From Apilactobacillus bombintestini (lineage in GTDB: Bacteria; Bacillota; Bacilli; Lactobacillales; Lactobacillaceae), in the NCBI RefSeq assembly GCF_003627035.1, contig NZ_CP032626.1, positions 310,001 through 374,000 of the forward strand: a stretch of 64,000 nt of DNA, given 5' to 3'. A program made the translations under genes and the position numbers. Below are positions 26,625 to 35,271 of the stretch, piece after piece. The notes under the pieces were generated by a model. That model was not told the DNA's origin. It made no database searches and worked only from the letters and a program-made list of their open reading frames with translations. Within the stretch, counting starts at the first letter, position 1. Each line of letters begins with the position of its first letter.

Positions 26625-28025
26625 TTAGATTTTCTTATTGTGTTGTAATAGCCAAAATAGCATAACAGTTACGGAAAGCATAATGATAGCAGCAATCCAG
26701 TAAGTAGTGTGCATACCAAAAACGAATAATGCATCATTGTGCATAGGGTAAGTGGTAATGCGTTGGCCAGATTTGAAACTCATAGCAGTGTATAGCAAGG
26801 AAGTAGAAATGGATAAACCTAAAGTAAATCCAATGTTTCGACTAAGTGCTAATACAGAACCTGCGATACCTTGTTGATCTTTACCAGCATTTTCCATAAC
26901 CATAGGATTGTTTTGGAATAATCCATTGGCAGTGGAGAATACTACGAAGCCTAATAACAGAACTACTAAAGTCCAGTTAGGTTGCATAATAGCAAAGATA
27001 ACTTCAGCAATCACGAAAACTACAGAAGCACGTAATGACATAATTACCGCTCCGTATTTGTCACAAAGTACCCCTCCTAGGTAGGCAGTAAATACATTTA
27101 CTACCGGAAGCACACTCATTAATAATCCAGTGTGAGAAGGTGAGAACTTCAAAGTATCTTGAATGTAGAAAGGTAGTAAAACATTGTTGAAGTAAATGAT
27201 AATGTACATAAACATTAGAGCAATGATACTGATAGTAAATCCAGGATTCTTAAATAAGGAAAGTGCCAAGATAGGATCAGCAACTTTTCTTTCTACATAG
27301 ATAAATAAGGCTAATAAAATAGCCGCAATAACAAAGGCAATAATTACGTTAGGATTGCTAAAGCCAATTTCTTGTCCGGTAAAGATACCCACGAAAAATA
27401 GGCCAATTAATACTGCTAATAAGCCAAAGCCTAACCAGTCAATGTGAAGGTTAGTAGGCTTCTTTTTAGCAGGTGTTTTATAAACAAATTCACCAAATAC
27501 ATATGCGAAAATACCAATTGGAACGTTGAATAAGAAAATCCAGTTCCAGTTAGCAACGGACAAAATAGCTCCAGCTACTGCAGGACCCGCAATGTATCCT
27601 ACTTGTCCAATAGTAGTGTTGATACCTAGTGCACGACCTCTGGCGCCAAAAGGCACAGATTCAGTAATGATACCTAGGTTAGTTGCCATAGTCATAGAAG
27701 CACCTAGTCCTTGTAAACAACGTGCCACTAGTAAAATGATTAAGTTTCCAGAAAGTCCACAAACTAGTGAACTAACAGTGAAAAGTAAAGTTCCTAATTG
27801 AAAAATTTTAGCTTTGCTAAATTGATCACCTAATTTTCCAAAAAGGATTAAAGACATACATATTAGAATTAAGTAGGCAGATGAAATCCATTCAGCTTGG
27901 TTCATAGGAATATGTAAATCATTGGATATTTGTGGTAGCGCAGTATTTACAATACTCATATCCACAGTTCCTAAAAAGGAAACCAGGGCTACCGACAATA
28001 TGATGAAGAATTGCTTGCGAGTCAT
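26625..28025 (-). CDS. MFS multidrug efflux pump, DHA2 (EmrB/QacA) family
   Basis: A 466-residue, 14-helix drug:proton antiporter. TVDMSIVNTALPQISNDL is the signature of helix 1 (motif D1), GKLGDQFSKAKIF is motif A and GYIAGPAVAGAILSVANWNWIFLFN covers motif C and the following loop. It probably exports lipophilic toxins; the substrate is unknown. It lies between perR and the VIT genes with its own terminator and an AAGGAG ribosome site. It is only distantly similar to the efflux pump at 9-10.4 kb. Confidence 0.9.
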   Translation of the reverse strand: MTRKQFFIILSVALVSFLGTVDMSIVNTALPQISNDLHIPMNQAEWISSAYLILICMSLILFGKLGDQFSKAKIFQLGTLLFTVSSLVCGLSGNLIILLVARCLQGLGASMTMATNLGIITESVPFGARGRALGINTTIGQVGYIAGPAVAGAILSVANWNWIFLFNVPIGIFAYVFGEFVYKTPAKKKPTNLHIDWLGFGLLAVLIGLFFVGIFTGQEIGFSNPNVIIAFVIAAILLALFIYVERKVADPILALSLFKNPGFTISIIALMFMYIIIYFNNVLLPFYIQDTLKFSPSHTGLLMSVLPVVNVFTAYLGGVLCDKYGAVIMSLRASVVFVIAEVIFAIMQPNWTLVVLLLGFVVFSTANGLFQNNPMVMENAGKDQQGIAGSVLALSRNIGFTLGLSISTSLLYTAMSFKSGQRITTYPMHNDALFVFGMHTTYWIAAIIMLSVTVMLFWLLQHNKKI

Positions 28026-28098
28026 ATGTTTTAGCTCCTTATATTTTATATATTAATTGTAACAGATGAATTTAAAAACGAAAATTCAAGCGTATATG

Positions 28099-28135
28099 TA
28101 AAAAATCCGTTCTTACGAATAAGAGCGGATTTTTA
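28099..28135 (-). terminator. Terminator of perR
   Basis: AAAAATCCG and CGGATTTTT arms extended by TCTTA/TAAGA (one mismatch or wobble) with a CGAA loop. Confidence 0.85.
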
Positions 28136-28138
28136 AAA

Positions 28139-28588
28139 CTATTTAGACAATTTAGCTTGGCATTTTGGACATAGTCCATATACTTCAATATGAACTTGGT
28201 TAGTTTGAAAGCCAGCTTGTTGCATAGCTAGTTCAGCTAGATTCTTTTCAGTTTTTTTATAGTCAGGGAATTCGATATCAAAGATGGTACCACAGTTCTT
28301 ACAAATTGCATGAAAGTGTGGATCCCCAAAGAAATCGTATCTAATTCCACCGTCTTCAGCAGGTAGCGCAATAATGATTTCTAATTTTTCAAACAATTGT
28401 AACGTATTGTAAATAGTAGCAATACTTAAATTAGGAAAGTCCTTGCGTAATGCTTCGTAAATAGTATCTACGGAAGGATGATTATCATGATTAATCAAAT
28501 ATTTTAAAATGATTTGACGTTGTGGTGTAATACGAACATTGTTGTCACGTAACTTTTTTAGCGCTTTGTCATATGCGGAATCAGACAT
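28139..28588 (-). CDS. perR: Peroxide-sensing Fur-family repressor PerR
   Basis: A 149-residue winged-helix regulator. RITPQRQIIL and NLSIATIYNTLQLF form the DNA-binding domain. All five regulatory metal ligands of Bacillus PerR are present at the same numbering: H37, D85, H91, H93 and D104. D104 (rather than Glu) is the mark of peroxide sensing. C96/C99 and the CPKC pair near the end bind structural zinc. With Fe2+ bound, His oxidation by peroxide releases DNA; with Mn2+ it is insensitive. A strong AAAGGAGGG precedes ATG. A perfect inverted repeat overlaps its promoter, suggesting autoregulation. Confidence 0.92.
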   Translation of the reverse strand: MSDSAYDKALKKLRDNNVRITPQRQIILKYLINHDNHPSVDTIYEALRKDFPNLSIATIYNTLQLFEKLEIIIALPAEDGGIRYDFFGDPHFHAICKNCGTIFDIEFPDYKKTEKNLAELAMQQAGFQTNQVHIEVYGLCPKCQAKLSK

Positions 28589-28624
28589 TTAGTTTCCCTC
28601 CTTTAATCATTCACTTCTACGTTA

Positions 28625-28653
28625 ATGATAAGTTCAATTAATTTATAAAGCAA
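28625..28653 (-). promoter_or_regulatory. Promoter of perR
   Basis: TTGCTT and TATCAT with a 17-base spacer on the minus strand, 37 bases before the ATG. Confidence 0.55.
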
Positions 28654-28674
28654 ATAATTGTTATAAATTAATTG
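28635..28674. repeat. Perfect 14-bp inverted repeat at the perR promoter
   Basis: CAATTAATTTATAA and its exact reverse complement are separated by 12 bases. It covers the -35 region and spacer of the perR promoter and includes the stop codon of the gene upstream. No T run follows, so it looks like an operator more than a terminator. Confidence 0.6.
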
Positions 28675-29093
28675 GCAAGAAATCCTATTTTATCACGAAT
28701 TTCTTTGTCGTGGGGAGTAATGTTGAAACGACGTTTAGCGTTAGGCCAATATTCTTTTTGTAATTGCATTACACGATGAGTAATTTCTAAAACATCATCG
28801 GCAGACATATCTACTAAATTAACATAGATAGTAACTTCTTCTTGATTTAAGTTAGCGATACCTGCCATACCGACAAATTCATGAATTTGTTGATTCATAA
28901 CTCCCCATAATAGGGCTTTTTTACTCATTACATCATTCATAGTGGCATTAATAAAATCACTAGTATTATGCACGTCAGCATTAGTATCCGTTCTTTGTTG
29001 AAAATGGATAACTTCGGGTAGCTTAAATTTAGTTAACCAATCCAAAGTAAAATGTTGTGTCATGATGGGACGTAAACCTTCAAAACTATTCAT
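28668..29093 (-). CDS. Hypothetical protein, 141 residues
   Basis: I do not recognise this protein with confidence. It is soluble, with alternating helix and strand. LLWGVMNQQIHEFVGMAGIANL followed by VTIYVNLV faintly resembles the central strands of GNAT acetyltransferases, but no acetyl-CoA binding motif (Q/RxxGxG/A) is visible. ATG has AAGGAG nine bases upstream. It sits just upstream of perR with only the inverted repeat between, so perR may also be reached by read-through from here. Confidence 0.65.
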   Translation of the reverse strand: MNSFEGLRPIMTQHFTLDWLTKFKLPEVIHFQQRTDTNADVHNTSDFINATMNDVMSKKALLWGVMNQQIHEFVGMAGIANLNQEEVTIYVNLVDMSADDVLEITHRVMQLQKEYWPNAKRRFNITPHDKEIRDKIGFLAN

Positions 29094-29128
29094 TTTAAGA
29101 ACTCCTTATCGTTTCAAGTAATCACTAT

Positions 29129-29157
29129 ATTATATAAGAAGTTTTAAGCGTTTTAAA
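29129..29157 (-). promoter_or_regulatory. Promoter of the hypothetical gene upstream of perR
   Basis: TATAAT with TTTAAA 17 bases upstream on the minus strand. Confidence 0.4.
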
Positions 29158-29237
29158 GAATTGCGGTTTATGCGAGGCATAAGAACAAATAAATGCTGTA
29201 TGAAGATAAGTTTAAAAAATTCTCTCAAATGCTTAGC

Positions 29238-29266
29238 TTTGGAAACAAAATATGTAATAATATACT
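29238..29266 (+). promoter_or_regulatory. Promoter of the lactonase gene
   Basis: TTTGGA and TATACT separated by 17 bases, 36 bases before the ATG. Confidence 0.45.
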
Positions 29267-29302
29267 TGTTTATTAAATTTTAAGCGAAAGTGAGATTTAA
29301 TT

Positions 29303-30337
29303 ATGACTGAAAAATTTCTAATTGGAACTTATACTAAAAAAGATAGTCAAGGTATCTACGAATTAGAATTAGATACTGAAAACAAAAAAATGCAAAATTT
29401 ACAACTAGTGGCAAAAGCTGGTAATCCCACTTACGTAACTTTATCTAAAGCTAACCGTATCTACTCAGTAGATAAAGGTGCTGATGGTAAGGGTGGTGCC
29501 ATGGCATTAGAAAACACTGATCGTCCTGCACCTGAAATTAACACTTGCCTAAATGAAGATACCAACCCTGCATACATCACTGTGGATGAAGGCAGACAAT
29601 TTGTTTACACTGCTAACTACCACACTGGTGAAGTTATGGTATACAAGATTGAAGATAACGGTGCACTAACTTACTTAAACAAGGTAGTTCACGAAGGTGA
29701 CATGGGTCCTCGTCCTGAACAAGAAGACGGTGCTCATCCTCACTTTGCTGACTTAACTCCAGATGGCCGTTTAGCTGTAGTGGACTTAGGTCAAGACCGA
29801 GTATACATTTACAACATTGCTGACGATGGTAGCTTAACTAAGCAATTCAGCTTGAAGATGGAAGCTGGTTTTGGTCCAAGACATATTGTCTTTGATGAAA
29901 AACGTGGTATTGCTTTAGTAGTAGGTGAATTAAGTAGTAAATTAGCAGTATTAAACTACGATGAAGCTACTGGTCATTTAGACGTTCGCCAAATTACCTC
30001 AACTATTCCAAGTGATTGGACTTCACACAATGGTGCCGCAGCTATTAGATTATCTAATGACGGTAAGTTCGTTTACGTATCCAACCGTGGAAACAACAGT
30101 TTAGCAGTATTCTCATTAAACGATGAAAACAAATTACACTTAGAACAATTAATCAGTACCGAAGGAGATTTCCCTCGTGACTTTAACTTCAATAAAGATG
30201 AAAAATTCGTGATTGTAGTTAACCAAAACACTGATAATGCTACATTGTACTCACGTGATGCTGCATCTGGTAAGTTAACTATGCTACAAAAAGACTTCAC
30301 TGTTCCTGAAGGAGTTTGTGTAGCACAAGAAAACTAA
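29303..30337 (+). CDS. pgl: 6-phosphogluconolactonase (seven-bladed beta-propeller type)
   Basis: A 344-residue lactonase of the YkgB/Pgl family. Repeated blade motifs such as NPAYITVDEGRQFVYTANY, DGRLAVVDLGQDRVYIYN and DGKFVYVSNRGNNSLAVF mark a beta-propeller (each shown only as a landmark). It hydrolyses 6-phosphogluconolactone to 6-phosphogluconate between glucose-6-phosphate dehydrogenase and 6-phosphogluconate dehydrogenase. In heterofermentative lactobacilli this is the main sugar route before phosphoketolase. The ribosome site is weak (GCGAAAGTGAG). Codon use is strongly biased to preferred codons (AAC, CCT, GGT), suggesting high expression. Confidence 0.88.
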   Translation: MTEKFLIGTYTKKDSQGIYELELDTENKKMQNLQLVAKAGNPTYVTLSKANRIYSVDKGADGKGGAMALENTDRPAPEINTCLNEDTNPAYITVDEGRQFVYTANYHTGEVMVYKIEDNGALTYLNKVVHEGDMGPRPEQEDGAHPHFADLTPDGRLAVVDLGQDRVYIYNIADDGSLTKQFSLKMEAGFGPRHIVFDEKRGIALVVGELSSKLAVLNYDEATGHLDVRQITSTIPSDWTSHNGAAAIRLSNDGKFVYVSNRGNNSLAVFSLNDENKLHLEQLISTEGDFPRDFNFNKDEKFVIVVNQNTDNATLYSRDAASGKLTMLQKDFTVPEGVCVAQEN

Positions 30338-30351
30338 TAACTAAATAAATT

Positions 30352-30387
30352 AAAAAGCTCTTATCTTAATTGATAAGAGCTTTTTTT
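30352..30387. terminator. Bidirectional terminator between pgl and the helicase
   Basis: AAAAAGCTCTTATC/GATAAGAGCTTTTT with a TTAATT loop; overlaps the last bases of the helicase gene. Confidence 0.9.
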
Positions 30388-32749
30388 AATGCCTTCTCCA
30401 GAAGTTTTGTAGTAATTGTTGCGTTTGTTTTAGATTATAACTGGTAGCTAGATTACGAGAATTCCAGTTGCGAGGGAAGAAGCGACGGTAACGACGTTGT
30501 TGGAAGCGACGATCCATTAGCACTACGTTTCCTAAATCTTTATTAGTACGAATTAGACGTCCTGCAGCTTGAAAGACGTTATTTAAACCAGGAAGTTGAT
30601 AAGCAAAATCAAAGCCATGGCCATTTTCGGCATCAAAGAAATGTTTAATTAAATCATTTTCAGGATTTAGACCCGGAAGACCTACCGAAACAATGCCTAC
30701 TCCAATTAAGTGAGTACCTTTTAAGTCAATACCTTCGCAGAAAATACCGCCTAAAAGCGCAAAACCGACTAATGTACGATTATCATCATGCTTGAAGGTA
30801 TTTATGAAGTCTTGACGTTCATCGGGTTCCATGTGTGATTTTTGCACGATGGTGTCGATAGTGGGATGCTTCTTTTGAAAGGCTTCGACCACTTGTGTTA
30901 AATAATGCGTGGAAGGTAAAAAGATTAAATAATGTCCAGTTTTACTTTTTATCATGGCATCAATAGTTTGCACAATAGGTGTAATACTTTGATCACGCTT
31001 TTTATAAGTAGTTTCAATATAGTTAGTCATAATAATTTGTTGATGACTATCTTCGAAAGGTGACGACATTTCATAAGTTAGGCTATCGTCTTCGTCTCCT
31101 AAAACACGTTGATAATAATCCATAGGGGATAAAGTAGCAGAGAATAAAATGGCGCTACCACCAAGTTGTAGGGATTGTGCTAGAAAATAACTAGGATCCA
31201 TACAGAACAATTTAACGATTACATATCCATCACGGTCATAAAATAAACGCGTTTTGAAAGTATCATCAAACCAGTCACTGATTTTTTGATAACTAATTAA
31301 TTGAAAATAATAATCGACAATGGCGTCATTTAATTCGTCATCATCATGGTCTTTAGCTAACCAATCACTAATGACATCGGATAAATGACTAACCTGTTTG
31401 TTGAAAGCTTTTAGTAAATGATCTAAATTTACATAATTTTCATCGCCATCAGTTAACGGCTTAGTGTTGATGGTATAAGAACGCTTAAAACTCTTTAAGG
31501 CTTTATGTAGCGCTTCGTTTTCCTCTACGTTATCTTTGCTTTGCTTAATTAAATTATCTAAAGGACGATTACTTAATTGAGCTGAATACATATCACGAGA
31601 ACGATTTACCAAGTTGTGTGCTTCATCAATTAAGAAGACATTATCGGAATCTTCCACCGTGAAGTAACGTTGTAGATGTACTTGTGGATCAAATAAGTAA
31701 TTGTAATCACAAATAATTACGTCACAAAATTGGCTCAAATCTAGTGAAAATTCGAAGGGGTCAATCTTGTATTGGCGAGCATATTGTTGAATAGTTTCGA
31801 AAGTAATTTCATTTTCATGCTCTAAAGCATCTTTAATGGCAGGCTTTAAACGGTCATAATAACCAATCATATAAGGATTATCTTCCGGCTTTAAATCCGC
31901 TTCTTCTTTGAAAGTGATTTTTTCTTTAGCGGATAAAGTAATGCTTTTAATGAATAAACCTTTTTTCATCATTAAATCCATAGCTTCTTGAGCTACGGCA
32001 CGCGTACTTTGCTTGGCAGTTAGATAAAAAATTCGATTGGCTAAATCTTCACCCATAGCTTTAACAGCAGGGAATAAGGTAGAAATAGTTTTTCCGGTAC
32101 CAGTAGGTGCTTGAGTAAATAAGTGCTTTTGCGAAGCAATAGTTTTATAAACTACGGCAGCTAACTCACGTTGACCTTTACGAAATTTAGCAAAAGGAAA
32201 CTTCATTTGTTTAGCAGTTTGATTACGCTTCTTGATGATATCAGTACGAAGTTTTAACCATTCTTCATATTCTTTAATTAAATGATCAAAGAATTGTTTG
32301 GCGTCATCTTTACTGATAGTTAAATGCTCACTGTGAATAATATCGTCAGGAGTTTGTACGTAGGTTAAAGTGAGGTTAACTTCATCGTATTGGGGGAATT
32401 TATCCATCAACAAATAAGCGTAGGTTTTAATCTGTCCCCAATAAAGCGTCAAAATACTGTCAGGGAGTTGTTTAAATTCTACGTCGGAGGTTTTAATTTC
32501 TACTATTTCAGCTGATTTTTCGGACATTTTAACGGCATCGGCACGACCATCTAAATGAAAATCAATGTTATTTATCTTCAAGGTTTTATCTAGATAGTAT
32601 TCTGCGTCATAATCAGAAAAACGTTGCTTTTGCAATTTACGATGAATTCGAGCACCTTGTTTAGCGGTGTTATTACTGTTAAGACGGGCATTTAAATCAC
32701 CACTACGTAAGGTAAATTCTACTAAATCACGAATTCCAATACGATTGAT
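30386..32749 (-). CDS. XPD/DinG-like DNA helicase with N-terminal PD-(D/E)XK domain, apparent AUC start
   Basis: A superfamily 2 helicase of 787 residues. The N-terminal 170 residues look like a RecB-type nuclease fold: LDGRAD, EIVEIKT (the E-x-K) and QIKTYAYLL. The helicase part has Walker A APTGTGKT, DEAH box LIDEAHNL, and late motifs LLGGIFCEGIDL and QAAGRLIRT. Relatives in Firmicutes carry four Fe-S cysteines between Walker A and DEAH; here the equivalent stretch (KITFKEEADLKPEDNPYMIG, DPFEFSL) has none. The frame extends upstream of the first TTG by 38 codons (NRIGIRDLVEFTLRSG...), and AAAGGAGG lies seven bases before ATC at 32749, so I place the start there. No ATG, GTG or TTG is available in that extension. 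Confidence 0.85.
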   Translation of the reverse strand: MNRIGIRDLVEFTLRSGDLNARLNSNNTAKQGARIHRKLQKQRFSDYDAEYYLDKTLKINNIDFHLDGRADAVKMSEKSAEIVEIKTSDVEFKQLPDSILTLYWGQIKTYAYLLMDKFPQYDEVNLTLTYVQTPDDIIHSEHLTISKDDAKQFFDHLIKEYEEWLKLRTDIIKKRNQTAKQMKFPFAKFRKGQRELAAVVYKTIASQKHLFTQAPTGTGKTISTLFPAVKAMGEDLANRIFYLTAKQSTRAVAQEAMDLMMKKGLFIKSITLSAKEKITFKEEADLKPEDNPYMIGYYDRLKPAIKDALEHENEITFETIQQYARQYKIDPFEFSLDLSQFCDVIICDYNYLFDPQVHLQRYFTVEDSDNVFLIDEAHNLVNRSRDMYSAQLSNRPLDNLIKQSKDNVEENEALHKALKSFKRSYTINTKPLTDGDENYVNLDHLLKAFNKQVSHLSDVISDWLAKDHDDDELNDAIVDYYFQLISYQKISDWFDDTFKTRLFYDRDGYVIVKLFCMDPSYFLAQSLQLGGSAILFSATLSPMDYYQRVLGDEDDSLTYEMSSPFEDSHQQIIMTNYIETTYKKRDQSITPIVQTIDAMIKSKTGHYLIFLPSTHYLTQVVEAFQKKHPTIDTIVQKSHMEPDERQDFINTFKHDDNRTLVGFALLGGIFCEGIDLKGTHLIGVGIVSVGLPGLNPENDLIKHFFDAENGHGFDFAYQLPGLNNVFQAAGRLIRTNKDLGNVVLMDRRFQQRRYRRFFPRNWNSRNLATSYNLKQTQQLLQNFWRRH

Positions 32750-32864
32750 AAGATTACCTCCTTTGAATTTTTTGAAATTGTAACCAAATTGTAACTTATG
32801 AAAAAATTTTAATTATGCTAGTGTTAATATTAGAGACTTATATTGAACAGGAGATATGTATTTT

Positions 32865-33347
32865 ATGCCAAGAAGTTTAAAAGAAGAATTAATGTTTACC
32901 GGAATGATGGCCGGACTTATGGTTATCGTTATGGAAGGTTACAATATTGCGATTAACTCCGGAATCCAACCTGGTTATGTATTAGATGTACTTGCTGGAT
33001 ATCCATTAGCTTTAATCGTAGCTGCACTATTAGATTTATTTATCGTAGGACCTACTGTTAAGGCACTATTCTTTAAATTTATCTTTAAGCCAGCCTGGAA
33101 AGAAACTCCTATTAAAATTGCTTTAGGTATTTCTTGCATGATGGTATTAGGTATGGTTACCTTTATGTCACTATTTGGAGTTATCGTAACCTTCGGATTC
33201 CATAATATTACATGGGGAATGTATTTGCACGCATGGATTTTGAATTTCTGTGTGGCATTACCTCTACAACTAATCATTGTGGGACCTATTTGCCGTTTCT
33301 TATTAGGTAAAATTCAAGGCCACATTGATGCTAATGCTGCCGCTTAA
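32865..33347 (+). CDS. DUF2798-type membrane protein
   Basis: A 160-residue membrane protein with four helices arranged as two similar halves. MFTGMMAGLMVIVMEGYN and GISCMMVLGMVTFMSLFG start the two repeats, and DLFIVGPTVKALFF and QLIIVGPICRFLLG end them; the repeated IVGP is the family mark. Function is unknown. The ATG at 32865 is chosen because the in-frame ATG nine bases before it is only two bases from the CAGGAG ribosome site and the homologous start is MPRSLKEEL. A terminator follows. Confidence 0.8.
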   Translation: MPRSLKEELMFTGMMAGLMVIVMEGYNIAINSGIQPGYVLDVLAGYPLALIVAALLDLFIVGPTVKALFFKFIFKPAWKETPIKIALGISCMMVLGMVTFMSLFGVIVTFGFHNITWGMYLHAWILNFCVALPLQLIIVGPICRFLLGKIQGHIDANAAA

Positions 33348-33362
33348 TAATAAATAGATTTC

Positions 33363-33392
33363 AAGCAGTCCTTTAATAGGGCTGCTTTTTTT
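33363..33392 (+). terminator. Terminator after the DUF2798 gene, first copy of direct repeat
   Basis: AAGCAGTCC/GGGCTGCTT (one T-G) with a TTTAATA-type loop and seven T. The 30 bases at 33365-33394 are repeated exactly at 35216-35245. Confidence 0.85.
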
Positions 33393-33394
33393 AT
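33365..33394 (+). repeat. Left copy of 30-nt direct repeat
   Basis: Exact copy of 35216-35245, covering the terminator stem-loop and T run plus AT. The copies flank the TetR and YhgE-like genes. Confidence 0.85.
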
Positions 33395-33448
33395 GGATAT
33401 ATTTGTGTTAATTTTTAAATACATATTTTAAAACAGGAGATTATAAAT

Positions 33449-34024
33449 ATGAATAATAAAGATCATGATGCCCGTTATATAAATGCACAAAATAAAATTA
33501 TAGCTACTTTTAAGTATTTAATTAACGAAATTGGCTATAAGAAAATTTCTATTAGCAAAATTATTAAGTTAGCTAACGTAAACCGTTCTACTTTTTATAA
33601 TCATTATTTAGATAAAGAAGATTTAATGGAAAAGTTGCAAATGAATTTAATACATAGTCTTACTAGACAAGCACCCATTTTAACTTTGGAAAATATTAGT
33701 GATAAAAAATATACCGAAGCTAGAACTAGAGTTGTCGTGCAAAGAATATATGATAATCGGGATGATTTTAAATTATTTTTTAGTGAAAAATCTGATGGAT
33801 TATTTACCCAAAGAATAATAGAAAGTTCCAAACATATAATTAAAGAAAATAATTTCTTTCGTGATTCCACTATTCCTAGCTACTATGCATATTCATTAAC
33901 CTCGTATGTATTAGTCGATTTAATCAGAAAATGGGTAGAAAATGACTTTAAAGAAACGGTGGATGAATTTACTAACATAATAACCACCATTATTTATAAA
34001 ATATACGAAAATGTCCTTCATTAA
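33449..34024 (+). CDS. TetR-family regulator
   Basis: A 191-residue TetR-type protein. The helix-turn-helix is residues 30-57 (ISISKIIKLANVNRSTFYNHY), followed by LDKEDLMEKL, as in the DhaS/AcrR-like group. The C-terminal 120 residues are helical and would bind an unknown ligand or partner. CAGGAG precedes ATG. It is followed after 83 bases by a YhgE-like membrane protein that it probably controls. The gene is more AT-rich than its neighbours and the pair lies between two identical terminators, which suggests later acquisition. Confidence 0.85.
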   Translation: MNNKDHDARYINAQNKIIATFKYLINEIGYKKISISKIIKLANVNRSTFYNHYLDKEDLMEKLQMNLIHSLTRQAPILTLENISDKKYTEARTRVVVQRIYDNRDDFKLFFSEKSDGLFTQRIIESSKHIIKENNFFRDSTIPSYYAYSLTSYVLVDLIRKWVENDFKETVDEFTNIITTIIYKIYENVLH

Positions 34025-34107
34025 ATACTTATCCAACAACTATCGATTTTTGATGGTTATAAAGCCAAAAAATGATTGCTATAATTTTTTCCAGAGGGGG
34101 AGAAATT

Positions 34108-35148
34108 ATGAAATCAACTTGGAAACCAATAAGTATTTTAATAGTTACATTAACCGTAATTCTTGGAATAATGATGGCTGCTTTCTCTTTACCAGCTGTT
34201 CATTCCGGAATTAATGATCTTCCAATTGGAATTATTAGTAGTAATAGCAATTATAAAAGTATATCCAAACCATTGAAAGATAAAGGTTTTAATGTTTCAA
34301 AATACAAGGATGTAAAAGATGTTAAAAGCAACATAAACAAAAGAAAAATTTATGGTGCAATAGAAATTGATAAGAACGGCAATGTGAATGTATACAAAGC
34401 AACAGCTGCTTCCGCATCCGTTGCCCAAGTTCTTACTCAAATGGGAACTCAATTGGTTAATAAACAACAAGCTTTGGGTAGACAAGTTATAAATCAAAAT
34501 CTAGCCAAAACTAACAATGTTAATATCATTAAAGTTTTAAATCAAAAATTAGCTGCATTAGATAAAAAACAAGCAAATGTAGTAGAAGTTAAGAGTTTCC
34601 CTAAATCTGATCCAAAAGGTGCTGGATTAGCAGCCGGAGCTCTACCAATTGCCTTAGGTGGTTGGATTGGTGCAGTTGCTATCTCACTATTTATAAAAGG
34701 TAAGAAAGAAAAATTATTATCTGTAATAGGATTCGCAATAGTAGGTGGACTAGGACTAGTTGGAGTAATCCAATTTGGAATAGGTACCTTTAATGGAAAC
34801 TACCTATTAACCTCCATGGGTGCAATGCTAGGTATCGGTGCCACTGGAATGTTCGTATTAGGAATTCTAGAAGTAATGGGTAATGCTGGATTAGGAATTG
34901 CCGCGGTAATTTTAATCTTACTTGGTAACCCATTATCTGGTTTAACTTCAGCACCAGAAATGCTTCCTAGTGGTTGGGGAGAACTAGGTCAATTACTACC
35001 ACCTGGTGCTACCGGAACCTTATTAAGAAATATCGTATTCTTCCACGGAAATGATATTGTCCAAGCCGTAAGTGTGTTATCCTGCTACGTATTATTAGGA
35101 TTAATTTTATTCGCAGTAGGTAAGAAATCCAATATCGTAAAAGCATAA
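34108..35148 (+). CDS. YhgE/Pip-like (DUF3533-type) membrane protein
   Basis: A 346-residue membrane protein. An N-terminal helix (residues 8-25) leads to an extracellular region of about 150 residues (with repeated KDV and helical NQNLAKTNN parts), then about six membrane helices. PPGATGTLLRNIVFFHG is the conserved C-terminal segment of YhgE/Pip and ABC-2-like exporters. Full YhgE/Pip proteins have a long coiled ectodomain; this one is short. It may export a toxic compound or protein. The ATG with AGGGGGAG upstream is chosen over an ATG 36 bases earlier. It lies with the TetR gene in a cassette. Confidence 0.75.
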   Translation: MKSTWKPISILIVTLTVILGIMMAAFSLPAVHSGINDLPIGIISSNSNYKSISKPLKDKGFNVSKYKDVKDVKSNINKRKIYGAIEIDKNGNVNVYKATAASASVAQVLTQMGTQLVNKQQALGRQVINQNLAKTNNVNIIKVLNQKLAALDKKQANVVEVKSFPKSDPKGAGLAAGALPIALGGWIGAVAISLFIKGKKEKLLSVIGFAIVGGLGLVGVIQFGIGTFNGNYLLTSMGAMLGIGATGMFVLGILEVMGNAGLGIAAVILILLGNPLSGLTSAPEMLPSGWGELGQLLPPGATGTLLRNIVFFHGNDIVQAVSVLSCYVLLGLILFAVGKKSNIVKA

Positions 35149-35213
35149 TCTTTTATTAAGCAAAAATTTAGTTTACATTGATTCAAAACAAACTCCAAAT
35201 TATTACATTTTTA

Positions 35214-35245
35214 GGGCAGTCCTTTAATAGGGCTGCTTTTTTTAT
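35214..35245 (+). terminator. Terminator after the YhgE-like gene, second copy of direct repeat
   Basis: Same stem-loop and T run as at 33363-33392, 65 bases after the stop codon. Confidence 0.85.
35216..35245 (+). repeat. Right copy of 30-nt direct repeat
   Basis: Identical to 33365-33394 over 30 bases; the bases outside it differ on both sides. Confidence 0.85.
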
Positions 35246-35271
35246 TTAAAAAATGATTATATAAAAAGATA

